Positions 8,628-16,656 of a DNA stretch of 34,416 bases are shown in pieces; position 1 is the first letter of the stretch, and the number at the start of each line of letters is the position of its first letter. This DNA comes from CAYXRK01 sp964467615 (GTDB taxonomy: Bacteria > Hydrogenedentota > Hydrogenedentia > Hydrogenedentales > GCA-2746185). Location of the stretch: the NCBI GenBank assembly GCA_964467615.1, contig CAYXRK010000028.1, forward strand, positions 1 through 34,416. The letters run 5' to 3'. A program made the position numbers and the translations under genes. A model generated the notes under the pieces. That model searched no databases, was not told the DNA's origin, and saw only the letters and a list, made by a program, of their open reading frames with translations.

Positions 8628-8855
8628 ATGGCAATTCTGACGGAGGTTCTAGACGCAGCGTTGAGTCTTGAGGTGCGCGACCGCGCTGCGCTTGCGGAAA
8701 AGTTGCTGGCTAGCATCGAGCACTTGACCGAAGAGGAAGCGGAGCGCTTATGGGCGGACGAAGCCCAACATCGCTTGGAGGAGTACCGCGCCGGCCGTGC
8801 CGACGCCGTTGATGCGAACGCTGTACATGCAAAGGCCGAACATCTCTTCTCGTGA
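8628..8855 (+). CDS. Type II antitoxin, addiction-module (TIGR02574-like) family
   Basis: The 75-residue acidic protein has the pattern of short antitoxins paired with ParE/RelE toxins: ALSLEVRDRAALAEKLLASIEHLTEEEAERLWADEAQHRLEEYRAG. The ATG at 8628 is chosen because GGAGG sits 5 bp upstream; an in-frame ATG at 8616 precedes that SD. Its stop overlaps the toxin start (GTGA), so translation is coupled and the antitoxin comes first. In this family the antitoxin neutralises the toxin and usually represses the operon. Confidence 0.8.
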   Translation: MAILTEVLDAALSLEVRDRAALAEKLLASIEHLTEEEAERLWADEAQHRLEEYRAGRADAVDANAVHAKAEHLFS

Positions 8856-9154
8856 CGCCCATCAAGTATCACGAGGCCGCCGAGAGCGAGTTGTTGAATG
8901 AAATTGGTTACCTCGAACTCCAGGCGAAGGGGCTTGGGCGACGCTTCCAAAGTGAAGTTCGCAGGGCGGCACGCTTCATGGGGCAGTTTCCAGAATCAGC
9001 CGAAGAGTTAGCCCCCGGAATCCGAAAGCGCGCGCTTCGGAGTTTCCGATACTCTCTTATTTACTCGATCGAGAAGGACTGCTTGTTGGTCTTGGCGGTG
9101 GCCCACCATCGTCGTCGCCCGCAGTATTGGGCCCGTCGCGTCAGAAAAGGGTGA
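8852..9154 (+). CDS. RelE/ParE-superfamily toxin
   Basis: The protein has 100 residues with a GTG start inside the antitoxin stop (GTGA overlap). The sequence IKYHEAAESELLNEIGYLELQAKGLGRRFQSEV followed by RSFRYSLIYSIEKDCLLVLAVAHHRRRPQYW matches the plasmid-stabilisation toxin fold, including the C-terminal AVAHHRRRPxYW motif of the ParE/RelE group. Targets in the family are either gyrase (ParE) or ribosome-bound mRNA (RelE). The sequence alone does not decide, though the motif favours ParE-like. The pair sits between two copies of a direct repeat. Confidence 0.85.
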   Translation: MTPIKYHEAAESELLNEIGYLELQAKGLGRRFQSEVRRAARFMGQFPESAEELAPGIRKRALRSFRYSLIYSIEKDCLLVLAVAHHRRRPQYWARRVRKG

Positions 9155-9194
9155 AGTAAGAGGGAACGGGATGGTGAACGACTAACGACCCGTC

Positions 9195-10742
9195 ATGGAA
9201 CTGCCTCTCGTTGATCGCGAACTCGCGCGCCACTCGCGTAGCAGGACGACCTACGCGTTGCGCACCGTCGTGGGCGGCGTGGCGTGCGTCTACGTCCTCT
9301 TCATGTTCATCATCTCCTCGGCGGGAGATTTCGTCACGCCGGAGAGCGTCGGAAAATTCCTTTACGGCATCGGCCTGACGATCCAGTTTGGCGGCGCGAT
9401 GCTGCTGCCGGCGTTTGTTACCGCGAGGACCATCGCGCAGGAGAAACACGAGCGCACGCTCGGACTCCTGTTGCTCGCCGACTTTCGTGGCGGGGATGTC
9501 TTCCTCGCGAAATTCACCGGCGCGTTCATCTACTGCGCGTACTTGATCCTCGGCGCGTTGCCGGTGCTGGCTGTTGCCAGCCTCCTCGGTGGCCTGTCGG
9601 TGCGCGCGTTGACCGCGCAGACGCTGTTGTTCTTGCTCACGGCGGGGGCAGCCTGCGCCGTCGGCGTCCTCTGCTCGACCATCAGCAAACGCACCGGCGC
9701 GGCCCTGTTCCTCGCCACCGCGCTCACGCTCGGCAGTTTCTACGGCGCGATCATGCTCGAAGTCGGCCTATTCGAGGACGCGATTGGCTTCGGCATGACG
9801 CTCCACCCCGCGGCCAGCGCCTTCGACGCCGCGAACTTCGCTCGCACGACGTCGGACTGGTTTCCCGCCACCCTGCTTGGGCTGGGTGTGTGGATCGGCG
9901 CGTCGATGCTCGCCATCTATCTCCTCCCGCGCCAGGCGCAGGAACGGCCTGAAGTTCCCAAACTTTTTCGCAAAGCTCGCAGGCGGCTCACGCCGAGAGT
10001 GTTCCGTCTGTCTCCGGTCGGACAAGTCTTCGCGAGGGGTTCAGGCGGATTGTCGAGCGCAATCGAGTCATTGCCGATTCGGATCCTCGCGTCACTTGGC
10101 CTCATCTTCGTTGCCGTGCTTCCATGCATCGGGCCGTTGTTCGTCGTCGGCCTCATCATGTACGACGTCGTCGCGTCGATGGAGCAATCGCGCAAGGGCG
10201 GTATCTTCGACGACCTGCGCCTCACCGCCCCGTGGCCTCGCCGTTTCCTGAAGGAAATCTACATCGCGCAAGTCGCACGGGCCGCGTTCTACGTGCCCGC
10301 GTTGGCTGTCGCGGGTCTATCACCCGGCGGCACGTTCATGTTTTTCGGGGCGGGAATGTTGTCGGCGATGATGTCTTCTCCAATGAGCGCCAGCTGGGAC
10401 TGGTACGTGGTTGCGGCATGGATTGTGTTCAGTGTCGTGTCGGCAATCGTGCAGGTTGCGTACATCGTCGCGATCGCGTGCTTGGAATCCAGCGCGCGAA
10501 ACACCATCGGACCAAAGGTAATCGCCGGCATGGGACACTACATCGGTTGGATGATTCTGTTGGGCATCGCCTCGGGAATCGTCACCGCAGTCTCTTTGGC
10601 GCAATATAGCGGCGGAACCGCTTTTAGCAATCAGGAACTTCTCGCCGCGCTCCTCTTCCTATCAGCCCAAATCGCGTTCTTCGGCGTGCTCGCCCTCGCC
10701 TATTACTCAAGCTACCGCACCGCCTACGAGCGCTTCGTGTAG
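9195..10742 (+). CDS. ABC-2-type transporter permease
   Basis: The 515-residue protein is rich in hydrophobic segments, roughly ten to twelve. It opens with MELPLVDRELARHSRSRTTY, then a membrane helix and the QFGGAMLLPAFVTARTIAQEKHERTLGLLLLADFRG segment. The combination of a large cytoplasmic TxRTIAxEKExxTLxLLL loop and multiple helices is typical of ABC-2 permeases. No ATPase gene is adjacent, so the partner must lie elsewhere. There is no good SD before the ATG. The first codons contain the right copy of the 28-bp repeat, so the start region has been duplicated or rearranged. The exported substrate is unknown. Confidence 0.75.
   Translation: MELPLVDRELARHSRSRTTYALRTVVGGVACVYVLFMFIISSAGDFVTPESVGKFLYGIGLTIQFGGAMLLPAFVTARTIAQEKHERTLGLLLLADFRGGDVFLAKFTGAFIYCAYLILGALPVLAVASLLGGLSVRALTAQTLLFLLTAGAACAVGVLCSTISKRTGAALFLATALTLGSFYGAIMLEVGLFEDAIGFGMTLHPAASAFDAANFARTTSDWFPATLLGLGVWIGASMLAIYLLPRQAQERPEVPKLFRKARRRLTPRVFRLSPVGQVFARGSGGLSSAIESLPIRILASLGLIFVAVLPCIGPLFVVGLIMYDVVASMEQSRKGGIFDDLRLTAPWPRRFLKEIYIAQVARAAFYVPALAVAGLSPGGTFMFFGAGMLSAMMSSPMSASWDWYVVAAWIVFSVVSAIVQVAYIVAIACLESSARNTIGPKVIAGMGHYIGWMILLGIASGIVTAVSLAQYSGGTAFSNQELLAALLFLSAQIAFFGVLALAYYSSYRTAYERFV
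9199..9226 (+). repeat. Right copy of the 28-bp imperfect direct repeat
   Basis: This copy lies within the first ten codons of the ABC-2 permease gene and matches 8521-8548 at 26 of 28 bases, with a 20-bp perfect core. The toxin-antitoxin pair lies between the copies. See the finding on this region. Confidence 0.7.
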
Positions 10743-10800
10743 CCACTTCGTACCGCCGACATCCGCCCGTCGCACGATGTCACGCGTCCGGTGCCGCTGT

Positions 10801-11010
10801 TCAAATCTCCGGTGTCGTGAGCGCCCCAATCTTTCCGCCTCTCGGGTCTAGCACGCGGTCTTCGAGCCCGCACTCCCGAACGGCTTCGGTCGCAAGTTTC
10901 AGACGTTTCCGAATAGCTTCATCCAACGGAAGGTGTGCGACTTCGCGCCACGCATCATCCTTAAGTTCCCACGTCAATCGTTGCGCCTGCGATTCGTTCG
11001 GTCCGATCAT
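10801..11010 (-). CDS. Small hypothetical protein coupled to a PIN-domain gene
   Basis: The ATG at 11010 overlaps the stop of the PIN gene (ATGA), giving a 69-residue product. The longer frame extends back inside the PIN gene and is unlikely. The protein is charged and looks helical in the middle (TWELKDDAWREVAHLPLDEAIRKRLKLATEAV). I do not recognise a family. Translational coupling to a PIN toxin suggests an antitoxin or accessory role, although the order (toxin first) is the reverse of standard vapBC. Confidence 0.55.
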   Translation of the reverse strand: MIGPNESQAQRLTWELKDDAWREVAHLPLDEAIRKRLKLATEAVRECGLEDRVLDPRGGKIGALTTPEI

Positions 11011-11489
11011 GGCTCCAATACCTCCAACGGGGTGAGCAATTGCAATGGCTTGGAATACCCTTCCATTCGGTTGATACCGGCGACCATCGCGCTTGTCTTG
11101 GCCTTGGCAAGGTGACGAAAATTCCACGTCACGAGTACGTCCATTTCGAATACTGTAGCAAATGCCACATGAAAGGCGTCCTCCGGCTTCTTCGACGGCA
11201 AAACTCCACCGTCCATGTAGAGGCGCGCGATGCGGGCCACCTCCGGGTCGTCACTTGGCAGAATACCCAATGGATAGCGAGATACGACTTCGAGGAATTT
11301 GGCCCGCAACACGGGGTCTTTCGCGCGGCGAAGTTCATCCAAGACAACGCCAGAAATGAACGAATCGTGGATATTCGTTGCGATCGCGTTTTCGAACAAT
11401 TCCTGCGTGGCCTCCTGTAACGTGGGCGAGTCATCATGGAATAGGTGACTAATGACTGAAGTGTCGAGGTAGATACGTAAGTTTCGCAT
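11007..11489 (-). CDS. PIN-domain protein, VapC-like toxin
   Basis: The 160-residue protein begins RNLRIYLDTSVISHLF with the first acidic residue of a PIN nuclease at Asp9. Further residues that fit the metal-binding set are Glu52 (LDELRRAKD), Asp104 (PEDAFHVAFA) and a late polar position in TWNFRHL (Asn123). PIN toxins cleave RNA, often tRNA. A weak SD (AGGA, about 9 bp upstream) precedes the ATG. The downstream small gene starts within its stop codon. It is the second TA-like pair within 3 kb, on the other strand. Confidence 0.75.
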   Translation of the reverse strand: MRNLRIYLDTSVISHLFHDDSPTLQEATQELFENAIATNIHDSFISGVVLDELRRAKDPVLRAKFLEVVSRYPLGILPSDDPEVARIARLYMDGGVLPSKKPEDAFHVAFATVFEMDVLVTWNFRHLAKAKTSAMVAGINRMEGYSKPLQLLTPLEVLEP

Positions 11490-11505
11490 GTTCGCTGTTC
11501 CTGTT

Positions 11506-11523
11506 CCGGGCCGGGCCGGGCCG
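11506..11523. repeat. Short tandem repeat, CCGGG x3 plus CCG
   Basis: Three consecutive CCGGG units followed by CCG lie directly upstream of the PIN gene. The strand could form slipped or hairpin structures. It may be chance in GC-rich DNA or an operator-like site; no further support is visible. Confidence 0.35.
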
Positions 11524-11751
11524 ACAAGTTACTACGTTAACATGGGCTTCGGTCTTGCCGAGACTCAAGCCGGCCGACTGCCGCCCATTTCTTGGTTGCG
11601 GCGAAGAGAACGTAAAGGACAGGATACGAGACAATTTCCTGCGCTGTATCTACTGGGGTTTTCAGAGGGATTTACACGCTCGCACCTTTGGCGTAGTATG
11701 GTGTCGAGAGTCTAGGAATGTTCTCGAATCCCTGACGGAGGGTTTGACCCC

Positions 11752-13320
11752 TTGGATCCGCTGCACCGCCAATTGCGCAGGCTCGCGCGCAGGCTCGCCG
11801 TCCAACGCTGGGCGGGCTATGTCTCCACCGGGGTATTCTTCGGCGCGTGCGGCGCGACCGTGTGGGTGGTCGTCGCTCGCCTCTTTCCCGGGCTCGGCGA
11901 TCCGCTCCCCATTAGCGCTGCATCGGTGGGCGCGGGGGTGCTCCTGGGGACTGTATTCGCGGTCCTTCGCCGGCCCTCAGTGCTTGACGCCGCGCTTGAG
12001 GCGGATCGCAGACTCGGCCTGCGCGAACGCCTCACGAGTTCGTTCGAGCTCGCGGGGGTCGAGGGCGAAATGGTTCAGGCCTTGCACGCCGACGCCCGCC
12101 GTCATCTCGCGCGTCTCAACACCCGCGCACAATTCCCCTTCGTCTCGACTCGTGCGATGCGCTGGACTTTTGCGCCGCTACTCGCGTTTGCGCTGACATG
12201 CACGCTTCTCCCCGAATTTGACCTATTCAAGCAACGCTCTCGTATCGCCGAGGCGAAGGCGCGCGACGAGGCGGTGGCCGTGCACGTCGAGCGAATCCAG
12301 GAAGCCGCGATGAAACTCCACGAGGAGAATGTCGAAGGCGGTCTGGTCGACGGCGCGATGGCCGAGATCGACGCGCTCGCCGACGATTTGCGGACAGGCG
12401 AGATTACCGACAAGCAGGCGTTGGCGCGGCTGACAAACCTCTCCGACGAACTCTCCGAGCACCGCGAGGCGTTGGCTGAGAAGAGCGCGCTTCCGAAGAT
12501 GGTTGACGATCCGGAGAACCTCGGGCTCGCGCGAGATATGGCGAAGGCGCTCCAGGATGGAAACATGCAGAAGGCTGCCCAGGCGGCGGCAGACCTCAAG
12601 AAGAAACTCGAAGCGGGCGAGTTAACGAAGGACGAAGCCAGGAAGCTCTCGGAAGACCTCAAGAAAATGGCCGAAAAACTAGGCGGCGCGAACACCGAGC
12701 TCGGCCAGCAACTCGCCCAGGCGATGGCGAAGGCGAGCGCGTCCCTGGCGTCTGGCGAAGGGAAAGAAGGCGCGGGCGAGGCCATGGAAGCTTTGGTAAT
12801 GTCGCTCGAAGATTTGGAGTCCTTGGCCGAACAGCTCAGCCAGCTGGACACAGTGATGGCGTCCGTCCAGGAATGGCAACAGGGCCTGTGGGGCCCAAGT
12901 GACTACTGCCGCCTCTGCGGCGCGAAGCTCGGCGACTGCGAGGGCGGCGAGTGCGATGCGCAGGGTGGCCACAAGCACAACGGCGTCTGTGGCACGTGCG
13001 CCGGTTCGGGCAACGGTCCGGGCATGGGGGGTGCGGGCCGCGGCGCGGGTAACGAGGTCGGCGAACTCGGCGATCCGCAAGTGGCCTTTCAGCCGACCAA
13101 AGCGCCCGGCCCGATGACGAGGGGCAAAATGCTGGCCGACATCTTGCAAAAGTCCGCGCCTGAGGAAGGCGAACAAGCGACGGTCGAGTACATTTCGGGA
13201 GCGTTCGCTTCGGCGCAACAGGCCGCCGAGCAAGCGCTGACCCAGCAAGAGATTCCGCGCGGCTCGGAAGAGTACGTGCGTCAATACTTCGGCTCGCTCG
13301 AACCGGAGAAGGAAGAGTAA
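11752..13320 (+). CDS. Membrane protein with a long coiled coil and a Cys/His cluster
   Basis: The 522-residue protein starts at TTG (11752), chosen because GGAGGG lies 9 bp upstream. Two hydrophobic segments near residues 20-45 and 50-75, and one near 140-160, form the membrane part. Residues ~160-375 are a highly charged alpha-helical coiled coil (LHEENVEGG, ADLKKKLEAGELTKDEARKLSEDLKKMAEKL). A compact cluster of six Cys and two His then follows (C386, C389, C396, C401, H407, H409, C413, C416), with CxxC at both ends, and a Gly-rich linker. This looks like a zinc knuckle. The C-terminal part is acidic and ends near EEYVRQYFGSLEPEKEE. The family was not recognised, and an envelope-associated structural or sensor role is only a guess. 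Confidence 0.7.
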   Translation: MDPLHRQLRRLARRLAVQRWAGYVSTGVFFGACGATVWVVVARLFPGLGDPLPISAASVGAGVLLGTVFAVLRRPSVLDAALEADRRLGLRERLTSSFELAGVEGEMVQALHADARRHLARLNTRAQFPFVSTRAMRWTFAPLLAFALTCTLLPEFDLFKQRSRIAEAKARDEAVAVHVERIQEAAMKLHEENVEGGLVDGAMAEIDALADDLRTGEITDKQALARLTNLSDELSEHREALAEKSALPKMVDDPENLGLARDMAKALQDGNMQKAAQAAADLKKKLEAGELTKDEARKLSEDLKKMAEKLGGANTELGQQLAQAMAKASASLASGEGKEGAGEAMEALVMSLEDLESLAEQLSQLDTVMASVQEWQQGLWGPSDYCRLCGAKLGDCEGGECDAQGGHKHNGVCGTCAGSGNGPGMGGAGRGAGNEVGELGDPQVAFQPTKAPGPMTRGKMLADILQKSAPEEGEQATVEYISGAFASAQQAAEQALTQQEIPRGSEEYVRQYFGSLEPEKEE

Positions 13321-13378
13321 ACAATTCGCGGCGTCGTTAACGCGCGTTCGCGGCAAATGGGCAGAGGAGGAGAGGACC

Positions 13379-13930
13379 ATGAAGACGGCATTGACGGTAC
13401 TGATAGCGGCGGTGGTATGCGTTCCGGCGTTCTCGGGCGATCTAAAACTCGAATCAAAGACGTTCACCGCGAGCGAAGCGTTCGAGGCGATGAAGTCCCT
13501 CGATGGCACATGGACTGGCGAAGCGAATGTAGTTAAAGAGGGCCAGCCGAAAGAGGAAGGCACGAAGAGCGAGACGAGCGTAACGTACAACGTCATCGCC
13601 AACGACACGAGCATCGTCGCCACCTACGGCGAGGGCACGCCGACGGAAATGGTGAGTCTCTTCCACCAAGACGGGCCGGACAAGTTGATCCACACGCACT
13701 ACTGCGCGGCGGGCAACCAGCCCTCGATGCAGTTCAAACCCTGCTCCGATCCGAATACGATTACATTTCTGTTCAGCGGCGGGACCAACATGGACGTGAC
13801 CAAGGACGGCCACGCGCACGACACGACAATTCGCATCGTCGACGAGAACACGATCGAGTCCATCTCGGCCCTTTGGAGCGGCGGTAAGCAGTATTCGACC
13901 CGTTACGCCACCATGACGCGCCAGAAGTAG
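13379..13930 (+). CDS. Small secreted beta-barrel-like protein (DUF1579/lipocalin-like)
   Basis: The ATG follows GAGGAGGAGAGG with good spacing. The 183-residue protein has a clear signal peptide (MKTALTVLIAAVVCVPAFSG). After it comes FEAMKSLDGTWTGEANV, then SVTYNVIANDTSIVATY, MVSLFHQDGPDKLIHTHYC and a beta-rich remainder. The start LDGTWTGE and the alternating strands recall DUF1579 or lipocalin-like barrels that bind small hydrophobic ligands. I cannot place it more precisely. It is 58 bp downstream of the coiled-coil gene, with which it could be co-transcribed, and converges on the GspE-like gene. Confidence 0.7.
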   Translation: MKTALTVLIAAVVCVPAFSGDLKLESKTFTASEAFEAMKSLDGTWTGEANVVKEGQPKEEGTKSETSVTYNVIANDTSIVATYGEGTPTEMVSLFHQDGPDKLIHTHYCAAGNQPSMQFKPCSDPNTITFLFSGGTNMDVTKDGHAHDTTIRIVDENTIESISALWSGGKQYSTRYATMTRQK

Positions 13931-13948
13931 CGCAGCAAGGCCCTCGCA

Positions 13949-15289
13949 CTACCGTTGTTGCGCGCCGTTCTTTTTCTTCGGCCGCGAGTTCGCGCGGCGC
14001 TTGGGCGCGTTCTCGACAATGTCCGGCGGGGGAATCGCGAGCCGAAGTTCTTCAATCGTCGTGATTCCTTCGGCGGCTTTTTGCACGCCGTGTTCGAGCA
14101 GCGTCGTCATTCCCGTTTCGAGGGCTGTTTCGTGCAGCACGCTCGTTCGGGCGCGGGTCAACACGAGGTCCGCGAGCACATCGTCCACCTTGAGAAGTTC
14201 GCCAATGGCCGTGCGCCCTCTGAAGCCGATGCCGCGGCATTCCTCGCAGCCGATGCCGCGCCGATATTTCACGCCGCGCTCAGGCAAACCATACTGCACG
14301 CGTAGCGCTGGCTCGGGTTTGTACGGCTGCTTGCAGTGAATGCAGTTCGAGCGGACCAGCCGTTGCGACAATACTCCTGACACGGACGACGCCGCCAAAA
14401 ACGGCTCGATGCCCATGTCGAGCAGCCGCGTGAATACACCCGCCGACGATCCGCTGTGGATCGTACTAATGACGAGGTGCCCCGTGAGGCCTGCCTGGAT
14501 CGCGGTGCGCGCGGTTTCGGGATCTCGAATTTCCCCGATCATAATCACGTCTGGGTCCTGTCGAAGCAACGCGCGGAACGCCATCTCGAAGGTGAATCCC
14601 AACTGCGGGCTAATCTGAGATTGGGATACTCGTCCAAGCTGGTACTCAACGGGATCCTCGACGGTGACAATGTGGCGCGACGATGCGTGCAATACCATTA
14701 ACTCTCGCAGCAACGCATAGATCGTTGTGGTCTTTCCGGCGGAACTCGGGCCAGTGAGCAAGAGCGTCCCTTGGGGTTTGAACACCAGTTTGCGCAGGCC
14801 GATGACCACCTGATCGAGAAAACCCAACGAATCCAGACGAAGGAGGTCCTGTTGCGAGTCGAGAATTCGAATGACGACTTTTTCGCCGTGAATTGTCGGG
14901 AACGTCGACGCGCGCAATGCTCGGTTCAGCCTGTCCTTATGCCCGTCGATGCGGCCGTCCTGCGGGATTTCTTTCTGATACGGGATCATGTTCGCGAGGA
15001 CTTTCACGCGCGCGACAACTTTTTCTTGATACTTCTTCGGCAGCATGGCGATTTCGTGAAGCACGCCGTCCAACCGGTAGCGCAGTGAAAGGCAGTCGCG
15101 CCAGGGTTCGAGATGCAAGTCGCTCGCGCGGTGATGCACGGCCTGACAAATGAGGGTATCGACCGACTTGACGACCCCGTTCTCGCCTAGGCTAAGCAAC
15201 CGATCCAGCACCGATTCGATGTCCGGCAACGCGAGAGGGTCTTCGGATGCGATCTGTTTGACGGCCTTGTCTTCGCGGACTTCGGGCAT
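13949..15289 (-). CDS. GspE/PilB-family secretion or pilus assembly ATPase
   Basis: The ATG at 15289 gives 446 residues. A TTG at 15307 would add six residues but has no SD. Motifs of the type II secretion/type IV pilus ATPase are complete: Walker A GPSSAGKTT (179-187), the Asp box with VTVEDPVEYQ, Walker B-type RQDPDVIMIGEIRD, and the His box GHLVISTIHSGSSAG. A tetracysteine zinc finger follows (C316, C319, C348, C351). The N-terminal N1 domain of PilB is short or absent, as in GspE or GspE-like ATPases. It would power pilin or pseudopilin assembly on the cytoplasmic face. No other secretion genes are adjacent. Confidence 0.9.
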   Translation of the reverse strand: MPEVREDKAVKQIASEDPLALPDIESVLDRLLSLGENGVVKSVDTLICQAVHHRASDLHLEPWRDCLSLRYRLDGVLHEIAMLPKKYQEKVVARVKVLANMIPYQKEIPQDGRIDGHKDRLNRALRASTFPTIHGEKVVIRILDSQQDLLRLDSLGFLDQVVIGLRKLVFKPQGTLLLTGPSSAGKTTTIYALLRELMVLHASSRHIVTVEDPVEYQLGRVSQSQISPQLGFTFEMAFRALLRQDPDVIMIGEIRDPETARTAIQAGLTGHLVISTIHSGSSAGVFTRLLDMGIEPFLAASSVSGVLSQRLVRSNCIHCKQPYKPEPALRVQYGLPERGVKYRRGIGCEECRGIGFRGRTAIGELLKVDDVLADLVLTRARTSVLHETALETGMTTLLEHGVQKAAEGITTIEELRLAIPPPDIVENAPKRRANSRPKKKNGAQQR

Positions 15290-15474
15290 GACGGTGCGTT
15301 CCCCCAAGGATTTGATCGTGCAAGTCCATATAATGGCGATTTGATACGCTAAAGGCCAAACCCAATCTTCGCCCGATCTCCGTTTTGGTATAGTATGTCG
15401 TTTTGCGGTTGGGTCCTGGCGGCCTGACTTCGTGATGCGCGGGTTTCCGCGGAATCCTATGTTGGAGGGATACC

Positions 15475-16467
15475 ATGCAGTATCTGCTGACGCTGGGGGA
15501 GTTCAGCATACTCGTCACTACCGACGCCGCGTTGATTCTAATCGGTTGGCTATCCTTCCGGCCGTGGACCCGGCAAGCCCAGGCGCCGCCCCTTTTTCTG
15601 ACTGCTCCCGTTTGTGTGGGGGCATTCGTACTCTATTTGCTGATCACCCGGTTTCTCTGGATTGGCGCGGAGAGCGGAAGCCCTCGAGACAGGTTATTGG
15701 GCGAAGCCACGGAAACGACGGTTCAAGTAGGCCTGTCGGGAGAGTTGACCGAGTCCTCGCGTGCGGTGTCTCCTCTAGACGACTTTAACGAGCAAATCGA
15801 CGAGCCCGCACCGCCTAATCCACCCTCGCGCGTACTGACGGTGTTGTTGTACTGTTTGGCGTTTTGGACGTTTCCAGTGGCGTACTTCAGTCAGAAGTTG
15901 CTCGCCGCACTCGAATCGTACTCGGTGGAGCGGCACTCTTGGCTCGAACTGACAATTCCTGATCCGGAGGAATTCGGCGAAGGCGACGAATTCTACGAGG
16001 CGCAGGACTTGGCCATGAACGGCGAGATTCGCGCGGCGGTTTCCCAGTCGAATACGTATTCCCGGCGGCGCATAAACGGGTGTTTTGCCGCGGCACGTAT
16101 ACTGGAGTCGGACGGTCGATCTGCGGAGGCGGCCGAACTATTCGAGGAAATAGCCCGCCAGGTGAAAAGCGATAACCGGGCTTGGGCCGAGGCGACCTTT
16201 CGATTGGCGAAAATCCGCGAGCGGGCCTTGGACGATGCGAAGGGGGCCATCGCGCTGTACAACGAAATATGCGTGCGAATGCCCGACAGCCAATACGGAA
16301 ACATGGCCTCGACAAATTTGCAGCGGCTCAATCCCACGGGTGACGCGCTTTTGGATGCACTGGATGCCGGGTTCGAGTACGACGGTGTTTCGGAAAAGTT
16401 GGCCAGTGAGACCGAAGACGTACGCCGAACCGCCCAATCCGAACACAGTCCGGCGGCAGACGGCTGA
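15475..16467 (+). CDS. Membrane protein with a C-terminal TPR-like domain
   Basis: The ATG is preceded by GGAGG at good spacing. The 330-residue protein has hydrophobic segments near residues 8-28, 40-60 and 120-145, a polar loop of ~60 residues between the last two (acidic, proline-rich), and a soluble C-terminal part from ~150. That part contains helical pairs resembling tetratricopeptides (AARILESDGRSAEAAELFEEIARQ, AEATFRLAKIRERALDDAKGAIALYNEICVRMPDSQYGNMASTNLQRL). It may be a scaffold for a membrane complex. The gene is divergent from the GspE-like ATPase, so a link to that machinery is possible but unproven. Confidence 0.75.
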   Translation: MQYLLTLGEFSILVTTDAALILIGWLSFRPWTRQAQAPPLFLTAPVCVGAFVLYLLITRFLWIGAESGSPRDRLLGEATETTVQVGLSGELTESSRAVSPLDDFNEQIDEPAPPNPPSRVLTVLLYCLAFWTFPVAYFSQKLLAALESYSVERHSWLELTIPDPEEFGEGDEFYEAQDLAMNGEIRAAVSQSNTYSRRRINGCFAAARILESDGRSAEAAELFEEIARQVKSDNRAWAEATFRLAKIRERALDDAKGAIALYNEICVRMPDSQYGNMASTNLQRLNPTGDALLDALDAGFEYDGVSEKLASETEDVRRTAQSEHSPAADG

Positions 16468-16621
16468 CGCGAACCGGGAAATTCCGGGCGAATGTTATGG
16501 CCCGGGCGGGTCGTCCAAACGCTGGGGTCTGTGGAGAACTTCCGTACATGGGGGAGAATCGAACGATTCCGCCCACGCGGGTCGCCTCCTATGGAAAGTG
16601 GAAAAAACTGTGGAAAGAGTG

Positions 16622-16650
16622 TTGACAATTCGTCTTTCGTTTTGTATACT
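16622..16650 (+). promoter_or_regulatory. Near-consensus sigma-70 promoter of the structured RNA
   Basis: TTGACA (16622-16627, perfect) and TATACT (16645-16650, 5 of 6) are separated by 17 bp. It is the best promoter in the window. The start site would be near 16657, in the middle of a long gene-free stretch, with no ORF directly downstream. Confidence 0.8.
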
Positions 16651-16656
16651 CGCTAC

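Noticed and set aside
12102..12851. Long minus-strand frames opposite the coiled-coil gene
   Set aside because: They are Ser/Arg-rich shadows of a GC-rich gene, with no recognisable domains, no SD and no homology-like motif.
15329..15334. TATAAT as promoter of the membrane TPR gene
   Set aside because: There is no usable -35 box at 15-19 bp and it lies 140 bp upstream of the ATG. TATAGT at 15389-15394 is nearer but also lacks a -35 box.
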